Source of the DNA: a virus
Length of the DNA stretch: 21,376 nt
IMG/VR virus record: IMGVR_UViG_3300028361_000142
Location: 1-21,376 of that record
Strand: one strand, 5' to 3'
Part shown: in pieces, positions 1 to 7,584 of the stretch
Layout of the letters: every line of letters starts with the position of its first letter
Numbering within the stretch: position 1 is the stretch's first letter
Translations under genes and position numbers: made by a program
The notes under the pieces: generated by a model
Seen by the model: only the letters and a program-made list of their open reading frames with translations
Databases searched by the model: none
What the model was told of the DNA's origin: nothing

Positions 1-1023
1 CTTGGAGAGACGTTAGAACTTGATCAACACGTATTAGACGAAATGAAACAAGCAAGACTTGAAATAGAAATGGAAAGAAAAAAGAAACAAACAGATTCAA
101 TTTATTACAATAGAATATTAAGAGAGCATTCAAGAGAAGAAATGTTAAAAGAAAAAGTGGTTGATGCAATAGCGAACGCTGACAAGATTCCATTGCCAGA
201 ATTTCTACCATTACAGAAAAATGAAAACGGAAAATCTGAGTATTTACTTGGTGTGTCTGATGTACATGCATACAAGAAATTTGTATCTTTGACGAATGAA
301 TACAGTAAAGAGATACTAGAAGATAGAATGGCTAATTTATTACTTGAAATAAAACAAATAGTAATTGAGCAAAAAATAGAAGAAATAACTGTTGTGAATG
401 GTGGAGACAGTCTGGAAGGATTACTCAGAGTTTCGGCATTAGGAATGCTAGAATTAGGAGTTATTGACACAGTTGTTGAATTTAGAAGATTTATGGCATC
501 ATGGCTAAAGGAATTATCTACTTTTGTTAAAGTAAAATACATTCATTTAATTAGTGCTAACCATTCAGAAACAAGACCATTAAATACAAGAGCTGGACAA
601 ATGCCAAGTGAGGATTTTGAAAAGGATATCGCAAATTATATTCATGACATATTAGAAGACAACAAAAGAATAGATGTCATCTTACCAGATTTAGCATTCT
701 ATGAATGGTCAATGGCTGGATATGAAATAATTGCACATCATGGACATGGCATATCGAGTAGTCCAGAAAAGTTTATTGATAAAATGACTAGAAAAAGAAG
801 AAAGTTTTATGACTATGGAATATTTGGACATCTACACACAGAGATGATTAAGCCAATTGACGAAGGGCCGACTAATGATTGCGAGATATTAAGATTGCCT
901 TCTATTGTTGGGTCATGTACATTTGCAGATTCAATATTAAAAGGATCTAAAGCTTCTGCTGTAATGTTTAGATTTACAGAAAATAAAGGCAGGGATAGAG
1001 AGTTTAAATTTATACTAAATTAA
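1..1023 (+). CDS. Calcineurin-like metallophosphoesterase, 5' end missing
   Basis: The reading frame is open from base 1, so the gene starts upstream of the window. The in-frame ATG at 43 has no good ribosome binding site. Counting from that Met, the metallophosphoesterase motifs appear in order: SDVH (D73, H75), GGDSLEG (D122), SANHSE (N173, H174), AHHGHG (H233 region) and FGHLH (H263, H265). These residues normally bind two metal ions and hydrolyse phosphoester bonds. The first 50 residues are charged and helical. The fold resembles the phosphoesterases seen in many phage genomes and SbcD/Mre11-type nucleases, but no partner subunit is visible, and the substrate (DNA, RNA or nucleotide) cannot be told. 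It is the only gene here without an obvious structural role. It may end the early or middle gene block, since a hairpin-rich gap separates it from the packaging genes. Family assignment is secure; function is inferred. Confidence 0.87.
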   Translation, partial: LGETLELDQHVLDEMKQARLEIEMERKKKQTDSIYYNRILREHSREEMLKEKVVDAIANADKIPLPEFLPLQKNENGKSEYLLGVSDVHAYKKFVSLTNEYSKEILEDRMANLLLEIKQIVIEQKIEEITVVNGGDSLEGLLRVSALGMLELGVIDTVVEFRRFMASWLKELSTFVKVKYIHLISANHSETRPLNTRAGQMPSEDFEKDIANYIHDILEDNKRIDVILPDLAFYEWSMAGYEIIAHHGHGISSSPEKFIDKMTRKRRKFYDYGIFGHLHTEMIKPIDEGPTNDCEILRLPSIVGSCTFADSILKGSKASAVMFRFTENKGRDREFKFILN

Positions 1024-1030
1024 CACACAG

Positions 1031-1064
1031 ATACTGTTTACTCTCCTTTACAGTGTTTGTTTTA
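1031..1064 (+). terminator. Possible weak terminator after the phosphoesterase gene
   Basis: A 7-bp stem (1031-1037 with 1050-1056, one U-G pair) with a 12-base loop is followed by TTTGTTTT at 1057-1064. The position, 8 bases after the stop codon, fits an intrinsic terminator. The stem is short and AT-rich, so it is weak at best. Confidence 0.35.
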
Positions 1065-1074
1065 ATCCTATCCT

Positions 1075-1123
1075 GTCACGAGTGATGGTCTAGGTTTTGG
1101 ATTTAGATCATCACTTGGTGATA
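1075..1123 (+). promoter_or_regulatory. Structured leader with mutually exclusive hairpins
   Basis: The segment AGTGATGGTCTA (1081-1092) pairs with TAGATCATCACT (1104-1115) to give a 12-bp stem with one G-U pair and an 11-base loop. The same bases can form two smaller alternatives: TCAC-GA-GTGA (1075-1084) and ATCAC-TTG-GTGAT (1110-1122). The result is an alternating TCAC/GTGA/TCAC/GTGA arrangement in which the large stem and the small ones compete. No T-run follows, so the large stem is not itself a terminator. It lies about 50 bases before the start of the packaging genes. A role in RNA processing, attenuation or protein binding is possible; none is shown. Confidence 0.4.
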
Positions 1124-1166
1124 AATTGGATTGCGATACTTGGAGGAGAAAGGACTGAACATAAAT

Positions 1167-2366
1167 ATGGAAAATGATGAAGTTTTAAAAAAGGATATTA
1201 AAAGTACAGTAAGAACAGATAAAGTTAAAATAAGTAAGGCTGCTAAAAAGAAATCTGATAACAGAAAACCTCAAGGAGAAGCTATCGTATGTACATATCA
1301 TGGTGGACTTCCATTAAGCGTTCACAACGATAATTTCTACAAAAGCAACGAGCAATCATTATTTAAGGCAATAGGTTATATTCCTATTTGTAAGAAATGC
1401 GTAAAAGATATATTCTTAAGATACTATTATGATAATAATAATGACTATATAAAAGCTCTCTATTTAATGTGTAGAAAATTAGATATATTGTTTGAAGTTA
1501 ATTCTTGTGAAGGAGCTTTTAAAAAATCTAAAGGCAGAACTGAAGCTATATTTGGAAACTATCTAGGCATTATTGGTGGTGGTGCGAGACAAGACAGAGG
1601 GTTACTAAATTTTGATGATTCTGAATATATAGACGAAGATAAAGACTCTATAGATATGAAAGTCAGTAAAATAAGAGATGGATATCAACTTTGTGATAAT
1701 GATTTACAACACATGAAAGATGTGGTAAAGAAACTTGGGTATGATCCTTTCAAAAGCTCTGGTCTAAAAGAATATGATTTGGCACAATTATACAGTGAGA
1801 TGGTAACATATCTTGAAGATGATGATTTAGTAACTGACTCATATAAGTTAAATGTAGTTTTGCAAATAATTCATAACAATCAACAGATAAGACAAACAGA
1901 TTTATATTTATCAATATTGAATAGTGGGATAGGAGATTTTACAGAGAATGCAAGTAGAATAAATACTCTCATAGGTCAGAAAGAAAAACTAATAAAATTA
2001 AACAATTCTACAAAAAAAGAAAACGGTTGGTTAACAATGGACACTACTGGCAGAAACACTTTAAGTGGAATGATGAAAAAATTAGGTGAATATGGGTTTG
2101 ATGAAATTCATGCGAACTACTTTGATATTGCAACATCTAAATCTGCAAAAGAGATGTTGGATGCTTCTCATAAATCAATAATAGAAACTTTAAATTTTGG
2201 AGATGAAGAAGCAAAAGATGTTTTGGTAATGCAAAGAGAATTAATTACAGAAAAAGATGATGAGATTGCTAAAATATTTGAAGAAAAAAGACAACTTGCA
2301 CTAGAGCTGGTTGATATAAAGAAAAAACTAAGACTAGAAAGAGAAACAGAAAAATATAATTTATAG
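1167..2366 (+). CDS. Zinc-finger and coiled-coil protein, candidate terminase small subunit
   Basis: A 399-residue protein lying directly before the large terminase. ATG 1167 is chosen because AAAGGA (1149-1154) and GGAGG (1142-1146) lie before it. The frame also opens at a TTG at 1131, but that would place this ribosome site inside the gene. The N-terminus is very basic (lysine-rich to about residue 35). It is followed by a CxxH...CxxC set (C42, H45, C75, C78), a likely zinc-binding site, with the phage-typical surroundings FYKS and GYIPICKKC. The middle is mostly helical, and residues about 355-395 are highly charged and coiled-coil-like. Small terminases bind the packaging site on DNA and oligomerise. 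Basic, zinc-binding and coiled-coil parts fit that job, and the place next to the large terminase is the usual one. It is longer than most small terminases (about 100-200 residues). The function is inferred from position and composition; it could instead be another DNA-binding accessory protein. Confidence 0.55.
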   Translation: MENDEVLKKDIKSTVRTDKVKISKAAKKKSDNRKPQGEAIVCTYHGGLPLSVHNDNFYKSNEQSLFKAIGYIPICKKCVKDIFLRYYYDNNNDYIKALYLMCRKLDILFEVNSCEGAFKKSKGRTEAIFGNYLGIIGGGARQDRGLLNFDDSEYIDEDKDSIDMKVSKIRDGYQLCDNDLQHMKDVVKKLGYDPFKSSGLKEYDLAQLYSEMVTYLEDDDLVTDSYKLNVVLQIIHNNQQIRQTDLYLSILNSGIGDFTENASRINTLIGQKEKLIKLNNSTKKENGWLTMDTTGRNTLSGMMKKLGEYGFDEIHANYFDIATSKSAKEMLDASHKSIIETLNFGDEEAKDVLVMQRELITEKDDEIAKIFEEKRQLALELVDIKKKLRLERETEKYNL

Positions 2367-2369
2367 AAA

Positions 2370-2399
2370 GAGAGCATCAACTTATTGGTGCTTTTATTT
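2370..2399 (+). terminator. Terminator-like hairpin between candidate small and large terminase genes
   Basis: AGCATCAA (2373-2380), loop CTTA, TTGGTGCT (2385-2392): an 8-bp stem with one U-G pair, followed by TTTTATTT (2392-2399). It begins 6 bases after the stop codon of the upstream gene. This is a good intrinsic-terminator shape of modest strength. Readthrough or antitermination must occur for the downstream genes unless they have their own promoter, and none is evident. Confidence 0.6.
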
Positions 2400-2445
2400 G
2401 TGTTAATTGTATCTTATATGTAAAAATAAAAGGAGTTGAAAATGG

Positions 2446-4269
2446 ATGGCTAAAAAAGTAGATAAAAGTATGTTGACCAAAGCTCAATTGAGATTATCAA
2501 AGGCTAACCTTGATACTATAAATATGTATAGATCCAACCCTTGTGTTGCCTGTAGAGATTTGCTTGGAATACAATTATTAGATTACCAAGCAGTTATATT
2601 ACAACAATCTTGGATAGCTGAGAACGTTGTTTGGCTATTGACAAGAAACGGCGGGAAAACTGTATTGGCTGCAATATATATGATGTTGGATCAATTGCTT
2701 TTCCCAGAGAGAGAATTATGGATATTAGGAACAAACGGAAAACAGTCTAAGAAATTATATTCTTATGTTGAAAGACTTGGCACTAATACAATAAAGTCAT
2801 TTGGTGATTTACCAGATATATACTTTAAAGAAATAAAAAGGACAAATAGTGTAGGAAGTGGATTTGGTCATGATGCTTCTGGACACAGGGTTAAGTTAAT
2901 GAATGAGAGTTATATAAAAACATTAAATGATAACCCAGATGGCAACAGGGGTGAAAGGGGATCGACGTTTTTTGATGAGGCTTCATTTATTCCTGAGAAA
3001 AGTATAGTTGCAGTAGAGCCATATTCTGCTCAAGACACAAGCTTTCAAAGTTCAATAGACCCCGACTTCGACCAAAGAGCATTAACAAAGAAAAGACCAT
3101 TGCAAAGAATATATTTCTCATCTGCTGGTGATAAGACTTGTTATTTTTATCAGAAGTATGTAGAGTTTAGCAAGAGAATGATTGCTGGAGATACTAGGTA
3201 TTTTGTTGCAGACATAACGATAGACATACCACTTGAGCCTACAATTAGAGGTAAAAAATGTGGTGCATTATTAAGTAAGTCTGTATTATCACAAGCACTT
3301 GCAACGAATCCTACAAAAGCAATGCGTGAGTTTTATAACAAATGGGATGTAGATGGTGGAGATGATCAGATAATAAAATCTTCAACAATGAATAATAACT
3401 CAACATTCCAATTACCAGAAATGATTCCTGATTTTACAGAAGGTGAAAAGGTAAAATATGGTATATTCTACGACCCAGCAGCAATTGCAGATAATGCAGT
3501 AGTTTTAATAGGGAAATTTATTTACAATAGTGATATAGGTTGGTATGGCAAAGTTGTTAATATGGTTAATTTTAAGGATTTAACTGATACAAAAGGCAAT
3601 AGACAAAAAACATATCCAGAGCAAATAGAAGAATTGAGAAGTTTAATTGTTAGATATAATGATAGTGATGTTGAATATGAAAATATCCATAAAGTCGGCA
3701 TAGACGCTGGTACTGGTGGTGGTGGTATTTTATACGGACACACTCTTATAATGGACTACCAAGACAAATACACAAAGATGAATCACAGAGGAATAACAGA
3801 TAAAGAATTATTTGCTGATAAGCAATATGAATATCCAAATGCTTATCCAATTCTAAGGATGATTGAGCCTACAAAATGGAAACCCATAATGTCTCCTAGA
3901 TTGGTGGAATTGATGAACCTTGGACTAATACATTTCCCAAAAGAATATAACAACTCTGGACACTTGGATATTGAAGCAGATAATGACGAAGGATTTGTTA
4001 GAAGAAATCTAAGTCAAGATGAACAATTGGCATTAATGAATATTGATATATGTAAAGAAGAAGCTAAAATGATTCACAGATTTAAACTTGGAAACGAAAG
4101 ATACACTTACAAGTTAAGAAGCGATATGCAAAACAATATGCATGATGATAGATTTTATACTCTCTTAATGTTTGCAGATGAATTATATACACTAAGAGAT
4201 AATGATGCTATGAATAAAGGAAGAAGCAAGAAAACAAAAGATAGAACAATATTATCTTTGTTTAACTAA
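2446..4269 (+). CDS. terL: Terminase large subunit (packaging ATPase and nuclease)
   Basis: A 607-residue motor protein that drives phage DNA into the prohead and cuts it. Visible motifs: a Walker A-type loop TRNGGKT (66-72; R67, K71, T72), Walker B with catalytic Glu STFFDEAS (D177, E178), and a coupling motif FSSAG (224-228). The C-terminal RNase H-like nuclease has acidic residues in the expected order: YDP (D343), GIDAG (D420) and MHDDRF (D567/D568). Length fits the family, which is usually 450-650 residues. Start: AGGAG at 2431-2435 precedes ATG 2446 by 10 bases. Another ATG at 2442, better spaced, reads only MDG and stops, so it is not the gene start. The walker loop has Asn-Gly-Gly where many terminases have a Gly-x-Gly or Gly-Gly-x pattern, which is tolerated in the family. 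It would act with the portal encoded 27 bases downstream. Confidence 0.95.
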   Translation: MAKKVDKSMLTKAQLRLSKANLDTINMYRSNPCVACRDLLGIQLLDYQAVILQQSWIAENVVWLLTRNGGKTVLAAIYMMLDQLLFPERELWILGTNGKQSKKLYSYVERLGTNTIKSFGDLPDIYFKEIKRTNSVGSGFGHDASGHRVKLMNESYIKTLNDNPDGNRGERGSTFFDEASFIPEKSIVAVEPYSAQDTSFQSSIDPDFDQRALTKKRPLQRIYFSSAGDKTCYFYQKYVEFSKRMIAGDTRYFVADITIDIPLEPTIRGKKCGALLSKSVLSQALATNPTKAMREFYNKWDVDGGDDQIIKSSTMNNNSTFQLPEMIPDFTEGEKVKYGIFYDPAAIADNAVVLIGKFIYNSDIGWYGKVVNMVNFKDLTDTKGNRQKTYPEQIEELRSLIVRYNDSDVEYENIHKVGIDAGTGGGGILYGHTLIMDYQDKYTKMNHRGITDKELFADKQYEYPNAYPILRMIEPTKWKPIMSPRLVELMNLGLIHFPKEYNNSGHLDIEADNDEGFVRRNLSQDEQLALMNIDICKEEAKMIHRFKLGNERYTYKLRSDMQNNMHDDRFYTLLMFADELYTLRDNDAMNKGRSKKTKDRTILSLFN

Positions 4270-4296
4270 AATATAAAAAAGAAAGGGGGAAAATCA

Positions 4297-5958
4297 ATGA
4301 GTAATGCTCAAAACAAAGGCGAATTATTACTTTCAGACTTGTATATGGATTATAAAAAATCAGATATTGCAAATGGATTAACTGAAGAAGAAATAAGAAA
4401 AAATGTAACAGACATTTACACGAAAGTTAATAAAAGTTTTGAATCAAGTTTTAAAGATATTGGGAATAATAGATCAAGATTTTCAGTAAATGATTTTCTA
4501 GACGGAGTAATTGGCAAAATGAGACATTCCATGAATACCCCAAGGAAATATACGGCAGAGTCGATTAATAAAATAATGGAGTTTCCTTATAATTATAAAG
4601 ATGATTTAATAAGAATGTCTACATACTTTTATTTAAGATCTCAAGAGTATAAAGGTATAATAAGCTACAAATCTGATATGCTGACTTATTCAAATGTTAT
4701 GTACCCTGTGGGGAGCGTTGATGATAATTTTGATGTAGATGATTACATGAGAAAACTAGAATTTGTAAAAGATTATCATATACAATCAAAGTTTAGTCAA
4801 GCGACAAAATCTTTAGTAAAGACAGATTTATACTTTGCTTATGAATTAAGCGACAATGGTGGTAAAAACTATATATGGAAAAAACTACCAGTTGAGTTTT
4901 GCACAATATTAGGCAAGGATAGATTTGAGACTTATAGAGTTGGATTCGATATGTCATATTTTGACAAATATCCTAGTGATTTAAATTCATATCCAAAAGA
5001 GTTTAAAGACAAATATGAATTATATAAATTGAGGAAAGATAGTTTTGCAGATAAATATAAATCACAATCTTCAAAGAACAGAAGCAGAAATATAAATGCT
5101 GATTACGAAATGCAAACAGTTTATGAGCTTGATAATTCAAAAGCAATAGCATTTAAGTTTGATGAGTCTGTTGATTATGTAGTTCCTTATTATAGTGGAA
5201 TGTTTGTTGATTTAGTAAGATTGTCTGAGTTAAAAGATGTAGATGTAATAAATACAGTATCTGATAATTATAAATTGATACATCAACAAGTTCCTATGAA
5301 TAAAGAATCAGGGCAAGAAGACGACTATTTAATTAGTGGAGATTTTTTATCTAAATTTCATGATAGCTTGGTAAAAAATGCCCCCGCTGGAGTTGGAGTA
5401 GCAACTACGCCAATGCCACTAACGGCAGTTACATTAAAAAATGGTATTGGCTCGGCAGAAGAAAGTATTACAAGTAAGCAAGTTAGTAATATACTTACGC
5501 AGTCTGGAACTTCAAATTTATTATTCAATGGAAGTTCAACAAGTGCATTAGGTTTAAATAAAAATATACAAGTTGATGAAAATATGATGTTTGGTGTCTT
5601 AAAACAATACCAATTATTTATGAGAAAAAGATTATACCAATTATGTAAAAATTCGTATAAATATGAATTAAGATTTTTAGAAAATTCTCATTTTAATACT
5701 GAAGATTTAATTGATAGATATATGAAAACTGGATCTGCTGGTTTCAACACCGAGTTTGAAGTAAACGCATTACTAGGAAGAGATCAAATTGATTTTATAA
5801 ATTCTGGAAAGATATTGGATAAATTAAATATGAGAGACTCTATGATACCTTTTAAATCTTCTCATGTTGGTGATGCTACATCTGTGGAAACTGGTGGTAA
5901 AGTAAAAACTTCTGACTTAACTGATGACGGAGCTGAATCTAGAGAAAGAGATTTGTAG
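4297..5958 (+). CDS. Portal protein
   Basis: A 553-residue protein placed between the large terminase and the capsid protease, the standard place for the portal. A strong site (GAAAGGGGG) precedes ATG 4297. The N-terminal 100 residues are helical. The stretch around residues 105-136 (YFYLRSQEYKGI followed by YKSDML) resembles the start of the portal core in Firmicute phages. The middle is alpha/beta, residues about 350-440 are rich in Gly/Ser/Ala and would contain the stem and tunnel-loop region, and the C-terminus is polar. The portal forms a dodecameric ring at one capsid vertex, docks the terminase, and later joins the neck. No single catalytic motif exists for this family, so the call rests on length, position and overall pattern. 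The stop is followed 9 bases later by the protease start. Confidence 0.88.
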   Translation: MSNAQNKGELLLSDLYMDYKKSDIANGLTEEEIRKNVTDIYTKVNKSFESSFKDIGNNRSRFSVNDFLDGVIGKMRHSMNTPRKYTAESINKIMEFPYNYKDDLIRMSTYFYLRSQEYKGIISYKSDMLTYSNVMYPVGSVDDNFDVDDYMRKLEFVKDYHIQSKFSQATKSLVKTDLYFAYELSDNGGKNYIWKKLPVEFCTILGKDRFETYRVGFDMSYFDKYPSDLNSYPKEFKDKYELYKLRKDSFADKYKSQSSKNRSRNINADYEMQTVYELDNSKAIAFKFDESVDYVVPYYSGMFVDLVRLSELKDVDVINTVSDNYKLIHQQVPMNKESGQEDDYLISGDFLSKFHDSLVKNAPAGVGVATTPMPLTAVTLKNGIGSAEESITSKQVSNILTQSGTSNLLFNGSSTSALGLNKNIQVDENMMFGVLKQYQLFMRKRLYQLCKNSYKYELRFLENSHFNTEDLIDRYMKTGSAGFNTEFEVNALLGRDQIDFINSGKILDKLNMRDSMIPFKSSHVGDATSVETGGKVKTSDLTDDGAESRERDL

Positions 5959-5967
5959 AGGTGAAAT

Positions 5968-7536
5968 ATGAGTAATAAAATAGAAAAAAATATTTATACA
6001 CATTTAGATAATCTAACTTTTGAAGTTGGTGAAACTGTAATTGGTGAAGAAAATAATAGATACACAAAAGTAAAAGCTTGGATAGCACATGTTGATAAAA
6101 ACTTAAATAAATCTAATTTTTCAAAAGAGATGTTGCAAGCTATGATTCCAAGTTTAACTTATGCTCCAATCGTAGGATATATTCAAGTTGGAGATGATAA
6201 TGTTCCTGATTTTGCTGGTCATGAAGAAAGATATATTGTTGATAAAGATGGTGTAAAAACTGAATATCTTGGAAGAATGTATGGTTTTGTTCCAGCGGAT
6301 AATGATGCAAGATTTGAAAAGAAAACAGTGAATGGAATAGAGAGAGAGTATCTTGTTACTGATGGCATAATGATAAATAAATTTGCAAAGGCTACTGAGA
6401 TACTTGAAAGAGATGGATCAAAAGGTCAATCAATGGAATTAGACAGAAGTTCTTTTGATGGATATTATGATAAAGTAAATGATCAGTTTATGGTAACTTC
6501 TGCTGAAGTTGAAGCATTGTGTTTACTTGGGGATTCTAGAATTCCAGCTATGTCTGGTGGTTCAATTGAGAAAACCCAATTTACAAATATAAGAACAGAG
6601 CTATCATCAGTATTTGAAAAGATGGAAAAGGATTATATGACCAAGTATAGTGCTTTAAAAACAAACGAGGAAAATAAGAAAGGAGGAAATGAGTTGGATA
6701 TTAAAACTTTAGAGAAAATGTTAGTTAATTACACGCTTATTTCTAACGAGTTTGTTGAGGATTTAAAAGGCAAACTTGAAACATTTGAAACAGAAGAAAA
6801 TCTAAAAGAGGTTTTAGATGCAGAACAATCTACCCAATTTGAATTGACTGCTTCAGCACAAATGGAAATTCTTAATAGAGAAGTTTCTAATTTAGAAGTT
6901 TTTATTGACAGATGGGGAGATAAAATTAGTAAGTACGGATTTAAAGATGTGAATATTGAATCAAGTGAAGTTTATGCAATTGACAGATCAGATTATTCAG
7001 ACGTTGGTTTCGAGTTTATTAAAAATGGAGATTCTTATGAGATTGATAAAGATTCTAAATTTAACATATCTTGGCAACCAGTTAGATTAGAAGAAGGTCA
7101 AGCTACTAATTTTAGTTTAAAAGAAGAGATTGATTTACTTTATGAAGTTGCCGATTCTAAAATTGAGGCTTCTAAAGAAGATACGAAAACTGAATTTGAA
7201 TCTAAATTAGAGACGCAAAAAGTTGAATTTGAAAAATTAGTTTCTGAAAAAGATGTTGAACTTTCTGATCTTCGTGATTACAAATTTTCAATTGAATCTG
7301 ATTTAAAAACTAGTTTTGTTTCTAGTATTGAAAATCTAGAAGAAGTAGAAAAAGAAGATTTAATTGGTAGAGTTTCAGACTTTACAATGGAAACATTGAA
7401 AGATGAGATTTTTAAAATGATAGGTAAAAAGTCAACTAAATTTTCAGTAGAAAAAATTGAAGATATTAAAGATGATTTTAAGTCACATGAAAATGATGTA
7501 GAGAAAAAATCTTACGATCACTTAATGGTTAAATAA
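5968..7536 (+). CDS. Prohead protease with C-terminal scaffold domain
   Basis: A 522-residue protein between portal and capsid genes. GAGGTGA lies just before ATG 5968. Residues 1-200 look like a phage prohead protease of the HK97/herpesvirus assemblin fold: the conserved-looking block KAWIAH (36-41), PSLTYAPIVGY (61-71), FAGHE with candidate catalytic His85, and GQSMEL with candidate nucleophile Ser155. Residues from about 243 to 522 are acidic and mostly coiled-coil (385-450 strongest), interrupted by a small beta-like stretch at about 335-372, and end in a Lys-rich tail. This matches a scaffold that fills the prohead and is then degraded. The major capsid protein downstream has no long N-terminal delta domain, so scaffolding in trans by this part is expected. 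An internal start giving the scaffold alone is listed separately. The protease family call is good; the exact catalytic residues are inferred. Confidence 0.85.
   Translation: MSNKIEKNIYTHLDNLTFEVGETVIGEENNRYTKVKAWIAHVDKNLNKSNFSKEMLQAMIPSLTYAPIVGYIQVGDDNVPDFAGHEERYIVDKDGVKTEYLGRMYGFVPADNDARFEKKTVNGIEREYLVTDGIMINKFAKATEILERDGSKGQSMELDRSSFDGYYDKVNDQFMVTSAEVEALCLLGDSRIPAMSGGSIEKTQFTNIRTELSSVFEKMEKDYMTKYSALKTNEENKKGGNELDIKTLEKMLVNYTLISNEFVEDLKGKLETFETEENLKEVLDAEQSTQFELTASAQMEILNREVSNLEVFIDRWGDKISKYGFKDVNIESSEVYAIDRSDYSDVGFEFIKNGDSYEIDKDSKFNISWQPVRLEEGQATNFSLKEEIDLLYEVADSKIEASKEDTKTEFESKLETQKVEFEKLVSEKDVELSDLRDYKFSIESDLKTSFVSSIENLEEVEKEDLIGRVSDFTMETLKDEIFKMIGKKSTKFSVEKIEDIKDDFKSHENDVEKKSYDHLMVK
6681..6696 (+). 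promoter_or_regulatory. Internal Shine-Dalgarno and TTG start for scaffold
   Basis: A perfect AGGAGG at 6681-6686 lies inside the protease gene, 7 bases before an in-frame TTG (6694-6696, codon 243). The adjacent ATG at 6689 is out of frame and reads only 7 codons before a stop. The site sits exactly at the junction between the protease domain and the scaffold domain. Confidence 0.6.
6694..7536 (+). CDS. Nested scaffold protein, same frame as protease C-terminus
   Basis: Translation from TTG 6694 would give a 280-residue protein identical to the C-terminal part of the protease-scaffold fusion. It is acidic and coiled-coil-rich, with no protease motifs, which is what a free scaffold looks like. 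Nested, same-frame scaffold genes are known in lambda (Nu3 inside C) and other phages; they supply scaffold in excess of protease. Here the evidence is the exact AGGAGG, the 7-base spacing, the in-frame TTG (TTG is also the likely start of the last gene of this window), and the placement at the domain boundary. It is not proven that the site is used; a GGN pair in the linker could produce AGGAGG by chance. Confidence 0.55.
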   Translation: MDIKTLEKMLVNYTLISNEFVEDLKGKLETFETEENLKEVLDAEQSTQFELTASAQMEILNREVSNLEVFIDRWGDKISKYGFKDVNIESSEVYAIDRSDYSDVGFEFIKNGDSYEIDKDSKFNISWQPVRLEEGQATNFSLKEEIDLLYEVADSKIEASKEDTKTEFESKLETQKVEFEKLVSEKDVELSDLRDYKFSIESDLKTSFVSSIENLEEVEKEDLIGRVSDFTMETLKDEIFKMIGKKSTKFSVEKIEDIKDDFKSHENDVEKKSYDHLMVK

Positions 7537-7584
7537 GCCATTACAAATAATAAAGTAATTTAAAATTACAGGAGGAAATATATT

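Noticed and set aside
105-542. 145-codon reverse-strand open frame inside the phosphoesterase gene
   Set aside because: It lies fully opposite a gene with intact motifs, has low-complexity Ser/Ile-rich sequence and no ribosome site. All other reverse-strand frames in the window were rejected for the same reasons.
1098-1126. Possible promoter TTGGAT - 17 bases - ATAAAT before the zinc-finger gene
   Set aside because: Only three bases of the -35 and few of the -10 match, and such matches are common in AT-rich DNA. It also overlaps the hairpin.
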